Source: Stenocarpella maydis
Lineage: Eukaryota; Ascomycota; Sordariomycetes; Diaporthales; Diaporthaceae
DNA length: 64,000 bases
Direction: 5' to 3'
NCBI GenBank assembly: GCA_002270565.1
Contig: NQMI01000063.1
Location: 1 to 64,000 of the forward strand
Both the position numbers and the translations under genes were made by a program. Numbering within the stretch: the first letter of the stretch is position 1; every line of letters begins with the position of its first letter. The notes beneath the pieces were generated by a model that searched no databases, was not told the DNA's origin, and saw nothing but the letters and a program-made list of their open reading frames with translations. Positions 22,707-32,810 of the stretch are shown piece by piece.

Positions 22707-23808
22707 ATGGATCGCATCAAGGATGTAAGTGTGACCGATGCTGAAAGGGGGGCGGGGAGGGAAGCTTGGGGGAGGCGGGGGGCTTGTGCTGCCGACGTCG
22801 TGGTGTCTGCCTGTCTTGTTGTCTGTCGCTGTTGCTTGGTGTCGATGTGCCACCTCGACTCCCCCTCCGTGGTCGGGCTCACTTATGGCATGCTCTCGTC
22901 TGTTTCACTGCAGGCAGGCAGTAACTGCATCGCGGTGACAAAGGCCTGGGGCAGCCATAGCAAACCCCGACACCAGCAACACGCAACACGCAACACGCAA
23001 CACGCAACACGCAACACGCAACACACAGCCTTCCTTGACCTGGCCCATCACCACATCCTGCCTCAGCACAGTCCTCCCTCGAACATCTCCCAGTCCCCTG
23101 CAAGCAACCTTTTGTCACTCGCACTCGAGAAAACAAGCTCCAAGATGTCCATACTGAGTTCTGTCACGCAGAAAATGAACCAGCTCCGTCTGGAGGCCGA
23201 TGAGTCTGCCGCCAAGGTCGAGGAGCTCCAAGCGAAAGTCAAGACGCTCGAGCAGGAGAATCTGTCCAAGGAGCAGGACATAACCTCCCTGCAGCACAAG
23301 AACGGCCTGCTGGAGGCCGAGGTCGAGAAGCTCGAGACCGCTATTAAGGACTTTAAGAAGGCGGCCGAGGACGGCACTCAGCACTCCACCACCAACGAGT
23401 CCCTCACCCGCCGCCTCCAGCTGCTCGAGGAGGAGGCCGAGGAAGCCGACAAGACCCTGCGTGAGGCCAACGAGAAGTGGGTAGCCCAGTACTACACATT
23501 CAAGTCACACGATTATCTGACTTGGAGGTGCTTGCCACATTGCCCCTTTCCTTTGCTTCCAGCCCGGGTCGCCCGCACCTTGGTTGCGGCCTGCCTCCGT
23601 TTTGCCCTCGGCCAAGTTGCTGACAGTTTGTGTTTTGTTTCCCAGGCTCCGGCAAACCGATGTCAAGGCGGGACACTTCGAGCGAAAAGTCCAGGCCCTC
23701 GAGTCCGAGCGAGACCAGTGGGAGTCCAAGTACGAGGAGATGTCCAAGAAGTACGCAGACATCAAGAAGGAGCTGGAGGAGTTCCAGGCCGAGATCGGCA
23801 ACATCTAA
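22707..23808 (+). CDS. tpm1: Tropomyosin
   Basis: Exons 22707-22724, 23172-23476 and 23646-23808 give 161 residues, exactly the usual length of fungal tropomyosin. Exon 1 encodes only MDRIKD; the join gives MDRIKDKMNQLRLEADESAA, the standard start. The whole protein is a heptad-repeat coiled coil ending ELEEFQAEIGNI. Tropomyosin binds along formin-made actin filaments and supports actin cables, the cytokinetic ring and myosin-V transport. Intron 1 is 447 nt, a multiple of three, and contains no in-frame stop. It holds an in-frame ATG at 23145 that reads MSILSSVTQ straight into exon 2, preceded by UTR-like sequence, so a second transcript with a different N-terminus (164 residues) is possible. 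Intron 2 is 169 nt. Confidence 0.95.
22974..23018. repeat. Tandem 7-mer ACGCAAC in tropomyosin intron 1
   Basis: Five exact copies of ACGCAAC preceded by one imperfect copy (CAGCAAC), in the middle of intron 1, about 125 nt upstream of the candidate internal start codon. Confidence 0.9.
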
Positions 23809-24145
23809 GACGCGATGGGAAGGGTGTATTGCCAGTACAGTTACCTTTTACCAGATATCTGCTGCGGAATCGTATCGAGTCTCTCGTCTGCGCGGACAGA
23901 GCGGGAGCTCATGGTTGCAACTGCACGGTACCGATGCACACCCTGGGGAAGGATGCAGCATTCTTGCGTTTAGGAGAGGTGTTCTCATGGATGCACTTTA
24001 GACAACGGTTGCACTTGGTCGCAACACATCGCGTTGATAATGGAATTTGTTGATGTCTCGACAACTTGTAATGGCTCTTGTGGCTCGGGTATCAAAATCG
24101 TTGTGGTTGGTATCTCAAGATCCAAGACCACACCTCAACATGCTG
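23809..24145. other. Convergent 3' region
   Basis: About 340 bp between the stops of tropomyosin and RRP17; both 3' UTRs must share it. No gene seen. Confidence 0.6.
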
Positions 24146-24909
24146 CTAACCTCTGGACTTTTCTGCCTTGTTCTTCCTGTTCGTCAATTGCCTGACGACC
24201 TTTGTCTCGTACCTGAACTTCTTCTTTTTCTTCTTGGGGTGGCCCTTTTTGTCCTCGCTTGACGTGGCTTTCTTCGCATCATCCTTGGCCTCTGTGCCGT
24301 CTGCTGCATCGTGTTCATCGCTCTCGTCGCCCATAGCCTCCAGATCCGATTTGTTGTGCAGACCGTCCCTGTCCACGCTGACCGCCTCCACCTTGACAGT
24401 CGTGTATAGGTCCTCATCGATGTACTCCTCTTCGTGATCCACAGCCTCCAGGGCTGGCCTCGGCGGGGCCTCATCGAATCCGTTCCACTCGTCGCCGTCC
24501 TTGTCTGAGCGGCCCGTCTCCGATCCTTCTTGGTCCGAACCCAGGCCAGCCACCTTGGACTCCTCCATGATAGCCTCGATGTTCTTGACATGCTCCTCGA
24601 CCTGCTTCTTCCTATCTTCTCGCAGCTGTGTCGTTCGTGTCCCTGGTCAGCGCTGCCAACCCATACCCCACATCCCCGAGGACAACCGGAACTCACCTGC
24701 TTGCGGAACTCTATCTTCTCCTCCCTGGCCCTCTTGGCTGCCTCCTCCTGTGCATGTTTCTGCCTCTGGACCTTCCTCTTGTGGAACCCCGTCAGGTATT
24801 CCTGCCTTGCGCTGTTGTCGAATGTGATTTCCTCAACGGTATGTGTCGTCTTGCGCTTTTTTGAGGGCGGGGGCAGTAATGACTTTTTTGGGCGTGGTTT
24901 GGCAAACAT
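24146..24909 (-). CDS. rrp17: Ribosomal RNA-processing protein 17 (Rrp17/Nop25 family)
   Basis: Exons 24909-24697 and 24625-24146 give 230 residues. The 71-nt intron (GTGAGT...CACAG) joins FRKQ to LREDRKKQVEEHV. The N-terminus (MFAKPRPKK...ITFDNSARQEYLTGFHKRK) followed by a long basic helix (KAQRQKH-type, then EEAAKRAREEKIEFRKQ) is the Nop25/Rrp17 signature. In yeast Rrp17 is a nucleolar 5'-3' exonuclease needed for 5' end formation of 5.8S and 25S rRNA. The middle is acidic, and the C-terminus has a run of six lysines (HPKKKKKKFRYETKVVRQL) that would act in nuclear or nucleolar targeting. It shares a 379-bp divergent promoter with BIG1. Confidence 0.85.
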
Positions 24910-25288
24910 TTTAGCACCAAATACAGCCCAGATATGCTGTGTAAACTGTGCGTAAGTAAGGTGGACGTCTGGGTGCGAGACATTACATTTCGGGAAATTT
25001 TACTTTTCGGCCTGCGCTGGACCCCTGGGGGTAAAGCTGCACGGCCGCCTATATTTTAGTGACGTGATGTGGGCGGCCCCAGGTTACTGCAGCTTTGCTG
25101 GGCGGATCTTGCCGACGGCAACATACTGAACTAAAGGAGCTGCAGCGAGTGAGCTCCATCATCAGCGGCAGCAACATCATCATCACCACTACCTGGGCTC
25201 CTGTCTGTTATCGGAATATCAAAGAGCTACAGGAGGCGCCACCCTCATCAAATTCGCTTCTCCTTTTGCCACTGCCACTTCAAACACG
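24910..25288. promoter_or_regulatory. Divergent promoter between RRP17 and BIG1
   Basis: 379 bp separate two divergent start codons, so both promoters must lie here. The middle has a GGGGGTAAAGC / CCGCCTATATTTTAG stretch that could contain a TATA-like element for BIG1. No specific factor site is claimed. Confidence 0.5.
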
Positions 25289-26298
25289 ATGCATTTCTCG
25301 ACAACAACGACAGCCAGCCTGCTGGCTTCTACAGCCGCCGCCTTCAGCGACTCGTCACCCCTTGTGCTCTTCTCTACGTCCAAGTACGGCCGCAACTCTT
25401 GACATCTGTGCCCGTCTTCGTGTGTGTTGTGCTGACCTGAGACTGCTATTAGGCTTTCGATCCCAGCAGGCGAGACCTCCCAGCTCCAGTCCACATCCCG
25501 CGCCGTGCACAACACCCACGACATCCTGGCCAGCTGTCCAACAAGCCGCTACGTGCTCATCAGCCAGCCCAACGTGCACGCCTCGGACCTGCGCAACCCC
25601 CAGTCCGGAGTATGCCACTCGGCGAACCTGTGCGCCGCCGTGGACGAGAAGGCCGTCCAAGGTCGATACGATGTTGCCGAGGTTATAGGGGATGATATCA
25701 GCCTGGACGGGCTCAGCAACTATATCAAGGCCGTTTGTGCTGAGCAAGGAAAGAAGGGTGGGGTGACGGTCGAGGAGCACCTCCTGGAGGCCTTGCCAGC
25801 GCGGAAGGGCGAGGCCAGGGCTACAAAGCTCGCTGAGAATGGTGTGTAACCCCCCAGATTTTGTACTGAGCTGGCAACACGCACACACACACACACACAC
25901 ACGACTGACAGAATTGCCCAGACGTTGAGATCGGCGACATCCTCTCCGTCACGCAGGCCAAGGGCGGCGACTACACGGTCATCTACTTCTCATCCCCCCA
26001 TTCGTCGGCCGTCTACGAGTCCGAGTACGTCGAGTCGCCCGCCATCCAGATGGAGCTCAAGAGGCGGACGGGCGACGTCGTCGAGCGCCGGGCAGCGGGC
26101 AACAACGCGAGCGACAGCTCCGCGCCCCTGTTCGTCAAGTACCAGTTCTTCACCCCGGGCATCTTCATGGGCATAGTGGCCGTCATCATTATGCTGTCCC
26201 TCCTCTACGTTGGCCTGTCGGCCGTGGCGAGCCTGGAGGTCTCGTACGGCGCGTTCGAGAAGGAGAACGGCCCGGCCGCGCAGAAGAAGACCAACTGA
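25289..26298 (+). CDS. BIG1: ER membrane protein Big1 / V-ATPase assembly factor Voa1 family
   Basis: Exons 25289-25383, 25453-25841 and 25922-26298 give 286 residues. It starts with a signal peptide (MHFSTTTTASLLASTAAAFS). The luminal part reads LVLFSTSKLSIPAGETSQLQ; this is the BIG1 family pattern. A single transmembrane helix near the C-terminus (GIFMGIVAVIIMLSLLYVGLSAV) is followed by a short cytosolic tail ending in lysines. The C-terminal YQFFTPGIFMG...LEVSYGAFEKE resembles the V-ATPase accessory subunit Ac45/Voa1. Big1 in yeast is an ER protein needed for beta-1,6-glucan in the cell wall, and the wider family helps assemble the V0 sector. Introns are 69 and 80 nt; the second contains a CA microsatellite just before its acceptor. 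Confidence 0.85.
25881..25902. repeat. CA microsatellite in BIG1 intron 2
   Basis: About eleven CA dinucleotides, 20 nt upstream of the intron 2 acceptor, between branch-point-like sequence and exon. Confidence 0.9.
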
Positions 26299-26819
26299 GC
26301 AGGCCAGACCGTCGATGTCAGTCTGCGGTTGGGGGGGGGGATGTTAGCCTGAGGTTGTGGTTGCGGAAAGCGCATTCAGTGTTTTGTTAACATAGTGTTG
26401 TATCATGTCAGGAGTTTACTTCTGCTTTTGGGCAGGCTCAATATTGTTTATCCGTAAAATGGAATGATGTCATGGAAGTCAGACACCGCTGTCTTGTCAA
26501 CATGCCCAGCCTCGCGAGGCCATTCCAGGACTCATTTTTCTGCTCAACGATAATGACCCAAAACCCGAAGTAAATCCTCATGGCTTTGTTGTCGAAGTTA
26601 TGATCTTGGTATTTCCCCCTTTCCTGAACGCCATGCCAATACAAAAAATCCAGGTGCACTTTGCTTCGACCTTTGACAGAGGCCATTGCAGAGGCTGCAC
26701 TGGCCAAAGACTGAGATACCAAAACTGTCTTCCCAGGGCCTCCCCCCTCCTTCAAAGCCAATGTCCAACCTTTGGTAGCCTTGGGTGTACATCTCTCTTT
26801 GAAGAGAACGACAACCCCC
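26299..26819. other. Convergent spacer
   Basis: About 0.5 kb between the BIG1 and TRM112 stops; shared 3' UTR sequence. No gene seen. Confidence 0.5.
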
Positions 26820-27318
26820 TTACACCAGGTGAGACGGCAGCAAGAAATTGGCGATCCCCTCCCGTACGTGGTACTCATGCCCGCAGTGCCCGCAGACGAG
26901 CTTGCCCTCCATCATCTGCGTCTCCACGAGCAGCGAGTGCAGCTCCTTGAGCATGGCCTCGTTGCCCTCAAGGTCCTCTGCCGATGGCGGCTCGGCTGGA
27001 AGCTCCGGGAAGCCGAGCTTTTTTTTTCAGACGCTGTCAGCCTTATACCCACCTTGATTCCTGACCCCCCTCCTTTTCCCTATGAAGGGATGGGGGAGAC
27101 TTATTGTGTGGGAAAACAGGAAAAGTATTCACCTCCGTCGATGTGGTCTTGAGCGCGGCCCAGTCAAGGCGGGGCAGGACGTTGATGAGGAACTGCGGGT
27201 TGACCTCGACCTCGTCCTGCGCGAGCTCGGCGTCCTTTGGGTGCAGCGGGAAGGACGCCGACGAGGACTTGCAGGTCTTGACCGCGCAGCTCAGGAAGTT
27301 TATGCTCAGGACCTTCAT
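26820..27318 (-). CDS. trm112: Multifunctional methyltransferase activator Trm112
   Basis: Exons 27318-27133 and 27017-26820 give 127 residues, the normal size. Trm112 is the small zinc-binding partner that stabilises and activates several methyltransferases: Trm9 and Trm11 (tRNA), Bud23 (18S rRNA) and Mtq2 (eRF1). The N-terminus MKVLSINFLSCAVKTCK and the C-terminal zinc part (KLVCGHCGHEYHVREGIANFLLPSHLV) are characteristic; the C-terminal cysteine pair CGHC and the VREGIANFLLP motif are intact. The intron (115 nt) starts GTGAAT. Its acceptor is an AAG after a run of nine A, because reading further upstream meets an in-frame TGA; the join is STE|LGFPELPAEPP. Confidence 0.9.
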
Positions 27319-27644
27319 CTTGTCCGAAACTGATTGAATTCTCTTTTACGTTTTATGAGTGTTGGTACAATGTCGCCGTTTGAAGATTCACGTGAAAATT
27401 TACTGTCAGGCTCTTTTGTAAGTGGGGCACGTGACGGCGCCTGGGTAATTTGTTCTTCAATCAATGTGCTTTGGGCCCTCGCCGTCGAGGAAATTGCTTG
27501 CTTGATTTGAACGGCATTGGACAAAGCAACGAGCAATCATGTCTATAACGCCTGCGCATGCTATAAATACTAATTCAACACCCCTGTAACTCGGACTTCA
27601 AAATACGATGTACCCTGCTTCCCGCCTACGACAAGGGAGCGAGT
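27319..27644. other. Spacer, TRM112 promoter / cyclophilin 3' side
   Basis: About 330 bp, A/T-richer than its surroundings. No gene seen. Confidence 0.5.
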
Positions 27645-27877
27645 CTACGCCAAGGTCTTCTCGTAGCCGTCGCCTCTCGGGTCCTTCTTCCTCGAGACCC
27701 GCATATACAGCGCGACGCAGCCGATGATGACGGCAAACAGGGCGCCCTTCTGCAGATAGGACCACTCGCCGTACGCAGCGGAGCCGTCTGCCTGTTGCTG
27801 GACCTCTTGCTGGATTTCCTCGGCCGGCTCCCCCGAGGTAAAGCCGGCAGCCCAGTCGGCGCTTCCGTAGATAGGCT
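27645..27877 (-). CDS. cypB: Alternative terminal exon of cyclophilin B encoding a membrane anchor
   Basis: An open block on the minus strand, 237 nt downstream of a potential donor inside the last cyclophilin exon. It is preceded by a branch-like TTTACTGATTC and a CTTTGCAG acceptor. If the transcript splices from AAG|GTATTC (last exon base 28115) to 27877, the frame is kept (PVPEE|EPIYGSADWAAG) and the protein gains 77 residues: an acidic/glutamine-rich stretch (EEIQQEVQQQADG), a hydrophobic helix (GALFAVIIGCVALYM), a basic VSRKK stop-transfer and a short tail ending EKTLA. Exon length, frame, codon use and topology all look coding. The product would be 279 residues, type I, with the isomerase in the ER lumen. 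The donor GTATTC is weaker than average, which fits optional splicing. It could instead be a remnant of a separate gene. Confidence 0.65.
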
Positions 27878-28094
27878 CTGCAAAGGCGGGAAAAACAAAG
27901 GCGAATCAGTAAATAGACGAGACACAGGTGCGGTACACGGGCACTTGAGATGATGATTTATGACAGGGACCTGATCGCACTCGGATTGATTTTCTAGGAA
28001 CACATGTTTGTGGATGTATGTGCGTACGTATCTCTAGGTGTGCAATTGGTGCTGTCGGTGTTGACATATGTATGGTAGTGGGCTTGCGGCCGCT

Positions 28095-28896
28095 CTAGAG
28101 CTCCACGTGAATACCTTCTTCGGGCACCGGCAGCTCCCCGCTCTTGGCGATCTTGACCGCCTCCTTGGGCTTATCGCCGGGGTTCTTGTCGACATTCTCG
28201 ATCTTCTCGACAATATCGTAGCCCTCGAGGACCTCGCCGAAGACAACGTGCTTGCCGTCCAACCAGCTGCGAACACCTCGTGTCAGCTTGCATGCCCCCC
28301 GGGGGGGTGGTGTTCTGAAGGCGGGGACTTGATTCTTACCCAGTGATGGCGGTGGTGATGAAGAACTGCGAGCCGTTGGTGTCCTTCCCAGCGTTGGCCA
28401 TGGACAGCAGACCCTTCTTGGTGTGCTTGAGCTTGAAGTTCTCGTCGGGGAAGCGGTCTCCATAGACTGTTTGCAATCACACCAGTTAGCCTCGAGCTTC
28501 CTCCCACCAATCAATTCGTCGTTGGTCTGTCTGATGGCGCTGTCCGTCGGCATGACTACACTACTTACTTGACTTGCCACCCGTGCCGTCTCCCTTGGTG
28601 AAGTCACCACCCTGGATCATGAAGTTCTTGATGACTCGGTGAAAGGTGGAGCCCTCGTAGCCGTAGCCCTTCTCGCCGGTGGCGAGGGCACGGAAGTTCT
28701 CGGTGGTCTTGGGGACAGTCTTGCCATACAGGCCCAGGACGACACGGCCAAGGTCCTCGTCGCCGTGCTTGATGTCAAAGTAGACCTTGTGGGTGATCTT
28801 GGGGCCCTTGGCGGCGGCGGCAGTCGAGCTGAAGAGCAGCATCGAGATGCCGACCAGCAGCGCGGCCGAGACAATGAGACGCCTCAGGTTGAACAT
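28095..28896 (-). CDS. cypB: ER cyclophilin B (peptidyl-prolyl cis-trans isomerase)
   Basis: Exons 28896-28569, 28466-28340 and 28266-28095 give 208 residues. A signal peptide ([20 protein letters not shown]) leads into a complete cyclophilin domain. Active-site residues are present: the arginine in [15 protein letters not shown] and the tryptophan in [10 protein letters not shown], which also binds cyclosporin. The protein ends HVEL, a variant of the HDEL ER-retrieval signal, so this form is a soluble folding catalyst of the ER lumen. Introns are 102 and 73 nt. The codons for the last residues (GIHVEL) lie inside a potential intron whose removal would attach the alternative terminal exon at 27645-27877; retaining it yields this HVEL form. 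Confidence 0.95.
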
Positions 28897-29571
28897 CCTG
28901 ACAGTCGTGTTCACTAAGGTGCGTCGATTGGGTTGGATGAGTTGATGATGGGATTGAGGTCCAGGAGCAAAGCCAACGAGGGGTCCGGATCTGTCACACT
29001 TGACAGCTTTATGGGGACTGGCAAAGTGGCGACCAGAGAGAGACACGTTTCACCTCGATGGGCAGGCACTTGGAGGAGTCGGGTCCGAACCAAGCGCATG
29101 CCGGCTGAAGCTACAGATGCAACTCTCCTGCAGTGACCCCTGCCCTGCCGCTCGGGGACCTCTGAGCTGCAACTCAGGGGCACCAGCCGTGTCTACACAG
29201 TACCTAGGTATGGTACTATTTCTGCTACGGAGTACATAGTATATGTAGTGTAGTCTCCCTACCTAGGTAGATACATAGTAGCGCCGGGGGCCCTACGGAG
29301 CGTGGGGCGAATGCACGCCCGACCGGTACCCCAGGCACCGCAGCTCCAATGATTCTGTGTGTTGCTGCCAATCAGCCAACCTGCCGCCAGGAGTAGGGAA
29401 GCACAGCATTCGTCATATCCACACTTTGTCGAACAACCACATTGGCATTGGCATTTTACATCAGCGCAGATCACAAGAAGTGGATTTACAAAGCAGCACA
29501 CCTACAGGTGCATTGGTGGCCTCGATGCTTCAGCTGATGGTCTTCCAAAGGCCACATCCCCTCTGCCCAGC
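28897..29571. promoter_or_regulatory. Divergent promoter region cypB / TLG1, with two CCTAGGTA palindromes
   Basis: 675 bp between two divergent starts. It contains TACCTAGGTA at 29201-29210 and 29260-29269, with TACGGAGTA (29226-29234) between them, in an A/T-rich island flanked by GC-rich DNA. No unfolded-protein-response element is claimed for cypB. Confidence 0.5.
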
Positions 29572-30497
29572 ATGATGTCCTCAACGAACGAGGAGGACCC
29601 CTTCCTCCAGGTCCAGCAGTAAGAACCTCCCTACCCTGCGCTGCCTCTTCTTCCGCGAGACGAACCCCCTCCCCCAACCAACAACAACCCTATCTCCCTT
29701 TGCGCCGGCTAGTCGACTGGCCGACTAGCTAACCAACTGTGACCTCCAGAGATGTCCTCGCCCAGATGGAACAGACCCGGCCCCTCTTCACCTCGTACCT
29801 GCGCATCCGCTCCCTGACGACGACCCAGACCTCGCCCGAGCTCGCCTCGGCGCGGTCCGACCTGGAGTCCGCCCTCGAGTCCCTGGCGGAGGACCTCGCT
29901 GACCTGGTCGAGTCCGTCAAGGCGGTCGAGGCCGACCCGTCGCAGTTCGGGCTCACGGCGCACGAGGTCCAGCGTCGCAAGCGCCTGGTGCGGGAGATCG
30001 GGGGCGAGGTCGAGGACATGCGGGAGGAGCTGAGGAAACACATCTCATCCTCTGGCGGGCCGAGGCGCGGGGGCGGTGCCGGCGCTGGCGGTGCCGGCGG
30101 TGGCGGAGGGGCCGGCAGTGACCTGCCGGACCCAAATGCCTTCGCCATCGCGGACGGGGAGCCCGGCGAGGGCGGCGGCGAGGACTACGCGGCCGAGTTC
30201 GAGCAGAGGCAGCAGCAGGCCATGATGCGCGAGCAGGACGAGCACCTCGACGGCGTGTTCCAGACCGTGGGGAACCTTCGGAGGATGGCCGACGACATGG
30301 GCCGCGAGATGGAGGAGCAGATGGAGATGCTCGAGGTCACCGACACGCTGGCGGACCGCGTGGGCGGCCGGCTGCAGACGGGCATGGACAAGATGAAGTA
30401 CGTCATCAGGCACAACGAGGACCGGCTGAGTAGCTGGTGTATCGGGCTCCTGATTATGGTTTTGTGTATTCTGTTGGTATTACTCTTGATATTATGA
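29572..30497 (+). CDS. tlg1: Tlg1-like t-SNARE (syntaxin 6/10 family)
   Basis: Exons 29572-29618 and 29750-30497 give 264 residues. The N-terminus DPFLQVQQDVLAQMEQTRPLF and the following helices form the syntaxin-6-type N-terminal bundle (LTAHEVQRRKRLVREI is strongly typical). The Qc-SNARE motif lies at about residues 175-240 (EHLDGVFQTVGNLRRMADDM), with the zero-layer glutamine in EEQMEMLEVTD. A C-terminal transmembrane anchor (LLIMVLCILLVLLLIL) ends the protein. Tlg1 acts in fusion of endosome-derived vesicles at the trans-Golgi. A glycine-rich linker of about 30 residues between the N-terminal bundle and the SNARE motif is unusually long and low in complexity. Tail anchoring would depend on the GET pathway, whose Get4 is also in this window. 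Confidence 0.85.
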
Positions 30498-30713
30498 GCG
30501 TCTGGCGCAGGTGTGGTGTTTGGTGCAAAGGGGAACAACGGAGCCAAGTGGAAGCCGCGATATCAATGAGTTGGGTATCTAAGACGCGGTGGTCCTATCA
30601 ACCTTTGGGTGGGCTTTTGAATGATCCCGTCATATTCATATCAAGTTTTTGCTGCGACAAATCGTCTCAGCCAATATGGCCAGCCCCTATCTTTGACCAC
30701 CATACGCGACCGT

Positions 30714-32448
30714 TCATGCCAGGTTCAGCCCAACCTTGGCCTTCAACAGCTCCCCATGCACTGCAAGAGACTGAACCGCGTTGCTCTTCAAACCGGCCTT
30801 CGCCGCCGCCGCCGGGAAGTCCACAAGGGCCAGCCTCAGCGCCGCGATGGCTGCCGAGCCATAAAACTGCAGGAACCTCGCCTCATGATGGTCAATCATT
30901 GCCCGCAAGACAACGCACTGTGTGACTGACATCTGGTGGGGCGGCGTGTTGACGATTTTGGCCATCGACTCCCAGTAGTGTCCCATGGGATACGGGTTCT
31001 GCTTCTTCGCCTTGGAGAAATCTCTCAGGGCTATCGCCGCGTATCCTGCAGCAAGCCCCGTCATCCTGTCCATGTGCTCAGCCTCGGGGACCCAAGCGGT
31101 CCCTCTGCGCTTCCATCCGACGAGATCCCGTCCCTGGTCGGTCTTCTCAGACCCTTTAGCGCCGAAAAGTACTGGGCAGATGACATGAAACTTGGCGATG
31201 AGTACGTCGATGAGCGGCTGCCCCCGCCATTGAAAGGTCGGGTCTGAAAAGACAGCCGCAGCGCAAACTCCCACTGGGTCAGCGGTCTTTGTATTCGACG
31301 CAGCTTCGTTGATGAATTGGTTGATGATGGCCTTGGCGAGGTGGTTGAGGAGGAACAAGAACAGGGACGGCAGCTCAGCATTGTGCATAGCACCCTCGAC
31401 AGGCTGCCGGGGCGCAAACACCACAAGGCTAGGGTCGACCATCTGGCTTCCGACCTCATTCGCTAATCCTTCCTTCAGGATCTTGGTAACCTTTTGCATC
31501 TGTACAGTACGTTAGGCAAACTCCAGAAAAGCACAAGACCTGCACTCACGACCACTTTATTGCCATCCTTGTCGAGGGACAGCTGGCCAATAACCTTACG
31601 AAGTTCTCTCCGAAGATCCCCCGCCCTGGACTTCAAGGCTTTGTTCTGTGACGACTGCGACGCAATGGCCGCACGAAGTTGCTTCAGGGTTTTGTGAATC
31701 TCAACGGCGCGCTGACGCTTTGCATCATGAGACGCGGGTTCTGACGGGGCGGCGGGAGTCGGGGCGACGGTAGCGCTGGGAATGGGTTGTTTGGGCACCG
31801 CACTGCCGTTGACGAGCGCAGCTGTTGGGGGTTTGGGCTGTGAGAGAGCCGAGGGACCCGCCTGGGCGGGCCGTGCTGTTGCATTCGCTTTTGTTGTGGG
31901 AGCCTGGGGGGCCTGAGGCTGAGGTTGTGGAGCCGCAGGTTGCTGCTCATGTTTGGGTGTCGGCAGAGGTGGCAGCAGTGGTATCTTCTTGGCCGCAATC
32001 TCGCGAAGACGTTCCTGCTCCTCGCGCGCGGCCTTCTCGGCGCGTAGGCGCTCTTGCTCGGCCTTGATCTTCTCTTGTGCTGCTAAAGCATTCGCCTCTT
32101 CAACTCTGGCTCGCTCGCGCTGCTGCCGCGCCTGCTCGAGCAACAGCTCCCTCTGCAAGTTCTGCTCGTGCAGGTAGAGTGTGTGAATCCTTTCAGCGAC
32201 CCGCGTTAGCAGACATGACGTCCACAGTGAGGTTTGCGACACGGCGACAGGGGTTTGCTCTGTACTCACGCTTTTGCACGGATCCTGTCGTGCTCTGCGG
32301 CGGCGGCGGCAAGGGCATCTTTGTGGTTGGTCTCGGAGTTGCGGTCGGGGCTGAGGAAGTCTGCCACCGACGAGCTGGCTGGGCTTGGGGTGGGCGGGTT
32401 GGCGCGCGGATATCGCGACTTTCGAGTCGCGGGCGACGGGGTTGTCAT
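30714..32448 (-). CDS. GLE1: mRNA export factor Gle1
   Basis: Exons 32448-32270, 32189-31550 and 31499-30714 give 534 residues. Gle1, with inositol hexakisphosphate, activates the DEAD-box ATPase Dbp5 at the cytoplasmic face of the nuclear pore to release exported mRNPs. The N-terminus (VADFLSPDRNSETNHKDALA) is followed by a long charged coiled coil (residues about 60-135), a proline/alanine/glutamine-rich linker, and the C-terminal alpha-helical Gle1 domain from about residue 200. Within that domain the segments PLIDVLIAKFHVICPVLFG and GYAAIALRDFSKAKKQNPYP are characteristic. Introns are 80 and 50 nt. The start is the first ATG in frame (MTTPSPATRKS). The gene ends about 216 bp from the TLG1 stop. 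Confidence 0.9.
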
Positions 32449-32810
32449 CCTGACTGCATGACGAGGAAGGCAAAGGGAGGCGGTCTTTTGCTGTCGCGGT
32501 GTTTCCAGAATGTGGGGTCTCCTCCTCAAAAGTGCAAGTCGAGTGCCGGGCTTGGAGCTTTGCTTCGAAGGGTTGACTTGACACGACGGGTTGAGGAAAC
32601 TCGATCAAGGGAAGGTTGTCGGGCCAGGCAAGTTCCCTGTACGACAATCCCATGTAAGTGGCAGAGGTGGGTCTAAGCTCTCCCGATTCTGCAGGCAGAA
32701 AAGCGCGACCGCCCGGGTCCACCGGGTCGGGCGGTCTATTCAGGGTCGGCCGTCTATTTGGTATTGCCAATATCAATATGATTTCTTGAGGGACAATAAT
32801 ACAGATAATA

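Noticed and set aside
22707..24053. 448-codon frame spanning tropomyosin and its introns
   Set aside because: It arises from the stop-free intron 1; the 161-residue spliced product matches the family exactly.
25095..25688. 197-codon frame overlapping BIG1 exon 1-2
   Set aside because: Wrong frame; BIG1 splicing explains the region with family-matching protein.
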